This document shows, piece after piece, positions 5,796 to 8,401 of a stretch of 8,401 nt of DNA. Source of the stretch: Candidatus Zixiibacteriota bacterium (GTDB taxonomy: Bacteria > Zixibacteria > MSB-5A5 > CAIYYT01); the NCBI GenBank assembly GCA_023134875.1, contig JAGLUH010000239.1, positions 1 to 8,401 of the forward strand. Reading direction: 5' to 3'. The notes below the pieces were generated by a model. The model did not search any database and had not been told where the DNA came from. It saw nothing but the letters and a program-made list of their open reading frames with translations. The stretch's first letter is position 1. Each line of letters opens with the position of its first letter. Both the position numbers and the translations under genes were made by a program.

Positions 5796-7062
5796 ATTAT
5801 GCCGCAGCCTCCTACTGTTGACGCTACTCTGTCTCTTTTTCACGACCGGTGTCAGCGCCGGCAAGCTCCTGATCCCGATGGACCAGGAGCAGAACAATCA
5901 CCTCAAGGCTTATGGCGTTGCTTTCTGGTGCCTGCAACAAGGGGTGAAGGTCGAATGGCTGCTTAATTATCGCGGCGGTTCCTTTATGATGGACAATTTC
6001 GAGGGATTGAAGAATCTCTGCGTATTGCGGGGAATTAACTACGAGGATGCCGATCCTGATCAGGTGGGGCTGATCCGGCAGACAATCGAAGAAAACAACA
6101 TGGAAAGCGTCCTGCTGGAAAAGGCGCCCGCAGTGGCGATTTACAGTCCCCCCAACAAGGAACCATGGGATGATGCCGTTACGCTGGCGCTCACCTATGC
6201 CGAGATCGACTACGAAACCTTGTGGGACGCTGAGGTGCTGGATGGCAAACTGGAGGAATATGACTGGCTCCATCTGCACCATGAAGATTTCACCGGACAA
6301 TACGGCAAGTTTTACAAGTCATTTCGCTATACGATCTGGTACCAGCAGGAAGTCGCCGCCAGCGAGCAGATGGCCCGGGCGCTCGGTTACCCGAAGGTAT
6401 CTCATTTGAAAGCGGCGGTGGCGGCCGCCGTGGAGGATTATGTCGCCCGCGGCGGGTTTCTTTTCGCAATGTGTTCGGCGGTGGAGACAATCGATATCGC
6501 CTTGGCGGCAGCAGGAGTCGATGTTGTGCCGACAGAACTGGACGGCGATCCAATCGACCCTGATTACCGCAGTAAGCTTGACTATAGCAAATGCTTTGCG
6601 TTCGAGAATTTTGAGCTGTCGACCAATGCTCTCGAATACCGACATTCCGATATTGATACCTATCCGGGTCGACAGGCCTATATCATATCTCAGAAAATGG
6701 ACTACTTTACTCTGTTTGATTTCGCCGCCAAGCTCGATCCGGTACCGACCATGCTGACCCAGTGCCATGTCGGCACCATCAAGGGTTTCATGGGACAGAA
6801 CACCGCCCTGCGCAAGTCGCTGTTGAAGAAGTTTGTCACGATCCTGGCTGAGGTTGAAGGGCAGGATGAGGTTAGATATATTCACAGCAATTACGGTAAG
6901 GGAACTTTCACCTTTTTCTCCGGTCATGATCCGGAGGACTACCAGCATTTCGTCGGTGATCCCCCTACCGATCTTGACCTGTACAAGAATTCCCCCGGCT
7001 ATCGCCTGATTCTGAACAATATCCTGTTCCCCGCCGCCAAGAGAAAGGAACGTAAGACATAA
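5779..7062 (+). CDS. Secreted class I glutamine-amidotransferase-like protein of unknown role
   Basis: A 427-residue protein with a Sec signal peptide (1-27, ending GVSA). The mature part begins GKLLIPMD and continues HLKAYGVAFW and WLLNYRGGSF. I recall relatives in Bacteroidota/FCB-type genomes labelled asparagine synthetase B, but I see no such enzyme here. Instead the layout recalls a class I glutamine amidotransferase / DJ-1 fold: LHLHHEDF (164-171); GGFLFAMCSAVET (225-237) with Cys232 where the nucleophile elbow sits; and GTFTFFSGHDPED (375-387) with His383 and Glu386 resembling the C-H-E triad's last two members. Whether the triad works is unknown, since the elbow lacks the classical GxCxG. 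The start has GAGG six nt upstream and overlaps the preceding gene by 17 nt. Being exported, it may act on cell-envelope or peptide amides; this is inference. Confidence 0.8.
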   Translation: MNILRKLCRSLLLLTLLCLFFTTGVSAGKLLIPMDQEQNNHLKAYGVAFWCLQQGVKVEWLLNYRGGSFMMDNFEGLKNLCVLRGINYEDADPDQVGLIRQTIEENNMESVLLEKAPAVAIYSPPNKEPWDDAVTLALTYAEIDYETLWDAEVLDGKLEEYDWLHLHHEDFTGQYGKFYKSFRYTIWYQQEVAASEQMARALGYPKVSHLKAAVAAAVEDYVARGGFLFAMCSAVETIDIALAAAGVDVVPTELDGDPIDPDYRSKLDYSKCFAFENFELSTNALEYRHSDIDTYPGRQAYIISQKMDYFTLFDFAAKLDPVPTMLTQCHVGTIKGFMGQNTALRKSLLKKFVTILAEVEGQDEVRYIHSNYGKGTFTFFSGHDPEDYQHFVGDPPTDLDLYKNSPGYRLILNNILFPAAKRKERKT

Positions 7063-7107
7063 GCCCTGCCGGTTAACAGAATCGACAGTTGGGTCGAAGG
7101 AAATTGC

Positions 7108-7135
7108 TTGCTTTTTGAGATGGTCTGTATATATT
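7108..7135 (+). promoter_or_regulatory. Candidate promoter upstream of the structured leader and XPF-like gene
   Basis: TTGCTT (7108-7113) and TATATT (7130-7135) with a 16-nt spacer. The -10 matches five of six consensus positions; the -35 only its TTG. Initiation would fall near 7142, just before the first paired base (7150) of the foldable element that follows, which makes it more attractive than its score alone. Confidence 0.28.
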
Positions 7136-7149
7136 GCCACGTAACAAGA

Positions 7150-7267
7150 GCGACCACTAAGGGCAAACGTTACTCGAGCATGCTGCGAAGCAGGCTACCG
7201 TCAGCGCTGGAGGGTTCCCTTTGAGAACCGTCCAGCAACAGTGAGCAGGCGGTTTTGACAGCGTCGC
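7150..7267 (+). ncRNA. Possible structured RNA leader (closed multi-hairpin element)
   Basis: The 237-nt gap before the XPF-like gene can fold as a closed domain. GCGAC (7150-7154) pairs with GTCGC (7263-7267). Inside, AGC/CTGC (7177-7179, 7183-7186) pair with GCAG/GCT (7190-7196) around a GAA loop. A 12-bp stem with one G-G mismatch (7206-7217 with 7225-7236) is extended by ACCG-TCA (7197-7203) pairing with TGA (7242-7244) and CGGT (7250-7253). The single-stranded stretch AAGGGCAAAC (7159-7168) recalls part of the c-di-GMP-I (GEMM) riboswitch, but the next GEMM helix is not formed and GCAAAGC reads GCGAAGC, so I do not call it that. It ends 33 nt before the start codon. Folding was done by eye, and chance pairing is possible. 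Confidence 0.25.
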
Positions 7268-7288
7268 ATTATTTGAGAATATAAGAGC

Positions 7289-7293
7289 GGAGG
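7289..7293 (+). promoter_or_regulatory. Ribosome binding site fixing a TTG start
   Basis: GGAGG six nt before TTG 7300. There is no in-frame ATG or GTG near it, so this site supports TTG initiation of the XPF-like gene. Confidence 0.8.
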
Positions 7294-7299
7294 TTAGCA

Positions 7300-7962
7300 T
7301 TGATTTCTACTGAACATGACCTGATCGTCAACACTCATGATAGAGGAACTGACCTGATCGCGCAACTGCAGAAGGATGGTCTCAAGCTCAGCTTTGTGCA
7401 ACTGAAGTATGCCAATTTCATGATAGGCGACCGCATCGCCGTCATTTATCGCACCGCCAGTGAATTCGCCGCCGACCTCAAGTCGAAAATGCTTTATCGT
7501 ACGCTGGTTTCATTCAAGCGGGAATACTCCGAACCGCTTTATATTGTCGAGGGTGATTACCTCGCCACCAATGGCGCCCCTCCACCGGCGATACGTTCCG
7601 GGATTACTCATATCACTGCGATTGGCCGCATTCCGATCATCTTTTCAACTGATACCGCCGAAAGCGCGAAATACATAAACCTGCTAGTCAAACAGGCGGA
7701 ATTCCTCTCGCCGGCTAAGCCTCGAAAGAGCGAACCGGAAGAGGATGATCAGCAGCCAGTGCCCTACCAGTTGCAGATGCTTGCCGGTCTGCCGGAAGTG
7801 AGCATGCCGATTGCCCTGAGACTGATGAAGCGGTTTGGCAGCCTTAAGGGAGTGTTCAGCGCTAAAGTGACTGATTTGCAGAAAATCAAGGGGCTTGGCC
7901 CCAAGAAGGCGCAGAAGATGATAAAGGCCATTGCGGCAGAGCTGGAAAAAGTGGGTCGCTGA
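7300..7962 (+). CDS. XPF/ERCC4-type nuclease-fold protein with lost catalytic residues and intact (HhH)2 domain
   Basis: A 220-residue protein read from TTG 7300. Residues 8-130 follow the ERCC4 (XPF/Mus81/Hef) nuclease pattern: LIVNTHD (8-14) in place of VDxRE, LKYANFMIGDRIAV (35-48) in place of ADYxxxDxxxVE, IYRTASEF (49-56) in place of ERKxxxDF, and EPLYIVEG in the usual core strand. Every metal-binding position appears changed: Asp to Asn11, Asp to Asn39, and the ERK triplet to Ile49-Tyr50-Arg51. Residues 131-155 are a charged, Pro-rich linker (SEPEEDDQQPVP). Residues 158-215 are a good tandem helix-hairpin-helix, with LAGLPEVS and IKGLGPKKAQKM, able to bind branched or single-stranded DNA. 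It is best read as a non-cleaving DNA-structure binder, like the dead half of XPF heterodimers. A separate catalytic partner is not in the window. Confidence 0.85.
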   Translation: MISTEHDLIVNTHDRGTDLIAQLQKDGLKLSFVQLKYANFMIGDRIAVIYRTASEFAADLKSKMLYRTLVSFKREYSEPLYIVEGDYLATNGAPPPAIRSGITHITAIGRIPIIFSTDTAESAKYINLLVKQAEFLSPAKPRKSEPEEDDQQPVPYQLQMLAGLPEVSMPIALRLMKRFGSLKGVFSAKVTDLQKIKGLGPKKAQKMIKAIAAELEKVGR

Positions 7963-8305
7963 TCGGCCTGCCGAGCACCTTTATCTAACCTACGAGGCCT
8001 GCCAGTCCGCCGCTTTCGGTACGATCCTGCCCTTGTTCGCCATTTACTTTCGCCACGCCCACCTCACCCTCTTCGACATCGCCCTGCTGGCCTTTCTCTT
8101 TGAAGGGACAATCCTGCTTCTGGAAATCCCCACCGGTACCGCTGCCGATCTGTTCGGGCAGGTTAACACGTTAAAACTCGCCTCGGCGTTGCTCTTTCTG
8201 TCTGGACTGGTTTTTACTTTCAGCCGTTCCCTGGGCTGGTTTATCCTGGCGGAGGTCTTGTGCGGTGACGGTGAGGCGTTTCACTCCGGCGCGGCTGATG
8301 CCTGA
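7931..8305 (+). pseudogene. Truncated MFS transporter, N-terminal part only
   Basis: About 110 residues match the start of a 400-residue major facilitator transporter: TM1 (SAAFGTILPLFAIYF), a short loop, TM2 with FLFEGTILLLEIPTG, the motif-A region GTAADLFG followed by NTLKL, TM3 (SALLFLSGLVFTF) and the beginning of TM4 (LAEVLCGDGEAFHSGAADA). In this family the last segment normally continues with Trp; here the codon is TGA (8303-8305), and the bases beyond it do not read as the expected next loop. Motif A also lacks its usual arginines. No ATG or GTG lies in frame before TM1; the only candidate is TTG 7931, which overlaps the previous gene by 32 nt and has a weak ribosome binding site. It is most likely a broken gene remnant, less likely a sequencing error at a conserved Trp codon. 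Confidence 0.65.
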
Positions 8306-8401
8306 ATCAGCATCATAGCGATAGTCGAGTCGCTTCCAAAATTAATTTCTCCCTGGCGAGTTGAATAGCGGGTTTGTATCATTACTGTCCGGTTAAAATA
8401 G
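8306..8401. other. Non-coding tail after the MFS remnant
   Basis: Ninety-six nt to the window edge with noticeably more A/T than the genes before. The frame of the MFS remnant continues only to a stop near 8368 and gives no transporter-like sequence. No hairpin terminator or tRNA is visible. The abrupt loss of homology suggests a rearrangement or insertion breakpoint nearby, but no insertion-sequence end can be proven. Confidence 0.4.

Noticed and set aside
6319..7140. A 273-codon minus-strand open frame opposite the secreted amidotransferase-like gene
   Set aside because: Antisense to a well-supported secreted protein; its translation shows no motifs or signal and it has no start context.
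7159..7253. Calling the leader a c-di-GMP-I (GEMM) riboswitch
   Set aside because: Only the GGCAAAC-like segment fits; the following GEMM helix does not pair and the conserved GCAAAGC reads GCGAAGC.
7255..7285. Perfect TTGACA (7255-7260) with TATAAG (7280-7285) as promoter for the XPF-like gene
   Set aside because: The spacer is 19 nt and transcription would begin around 7292, inside the GGAGG ribosome binding site at 7289-7293, so the message would lose the site that explains its TTG start.
8384..8401. Terminal inverted repeat of an insertion sequence at the window edge
   Set aside because: Only one possible end is inside the window, no transposase frame is visible and there is no partner repeat or target duplication to test.

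Overview
The window looks like a chromosomal segment of an uncultivated, Gram-negative-type bacterium. Base composition is moderate (roughly mid-50s % GC by eye), several products carry Sec or lipoprotein signals, and the genes use ATG and TTG starts with clear AGGAGG-like ribosome binding sites. The mix of an M16 peptidase pair, RarA, a secreted amidotransferase-like protein and a stand-alone XPF-like protein reminds me of FCB-type or delta-proteobacteria-like metagenomic genomes (for example Zixibacteria). That placement is an impression and cannot be proven here.

Left half, minus strand. Transcription runs from about 3600 down to 1. First comes a compact cassette (3597 to 2190): a 222-aa protein resembling the N-terminal domain of cyanophycin synthetase, without any of the ligase domains, followed by three small genes (55, 69 and 71 aa). 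All three small genes have good ribosome binding sites. The last two are gapless paralogues, and the cassette ends at a strong intrinsic terminator. I do not recognise this combination, and it is the best candidate for an undescribed system. Beyond the terminator lies a two-gene M16 peptidase operon: a secreted member with an intact HxxEH zinc motif (681-2006), then a lipoprotein-type member whose zinc motif has decayed (1-669, running off the window).

Right half, plus strand. After a gene-free divergent region (3598-3910) come rarA (replication-fork AAA+ ATPase), a small FMN-binding split-barrel protein, and a secreted class I glutamine-amidotransferase-like protein that overlaps the previous gene by 17 nt. 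A 237-nt gap follows that can fold into a closed multi-hairpin element. Next is a TTG-initiated protein with an XPF/ERCC4-type nuclease fold that has lost its catalytic residues but keeps its (HhH)2 DNA-binding domain. The window closes with the first three to four transmembrane segments of an MFS transporter, cut short by a stop codon.

Functional links: RarA and the XPF-like protein both belong to the replication-fork and DNA-structure world, but they are separated by unrelated genes, so a joint role is only a guess. The small-peptide cassette and the M16 pair sit side by side on the same strand but appear to be separate transcripts.
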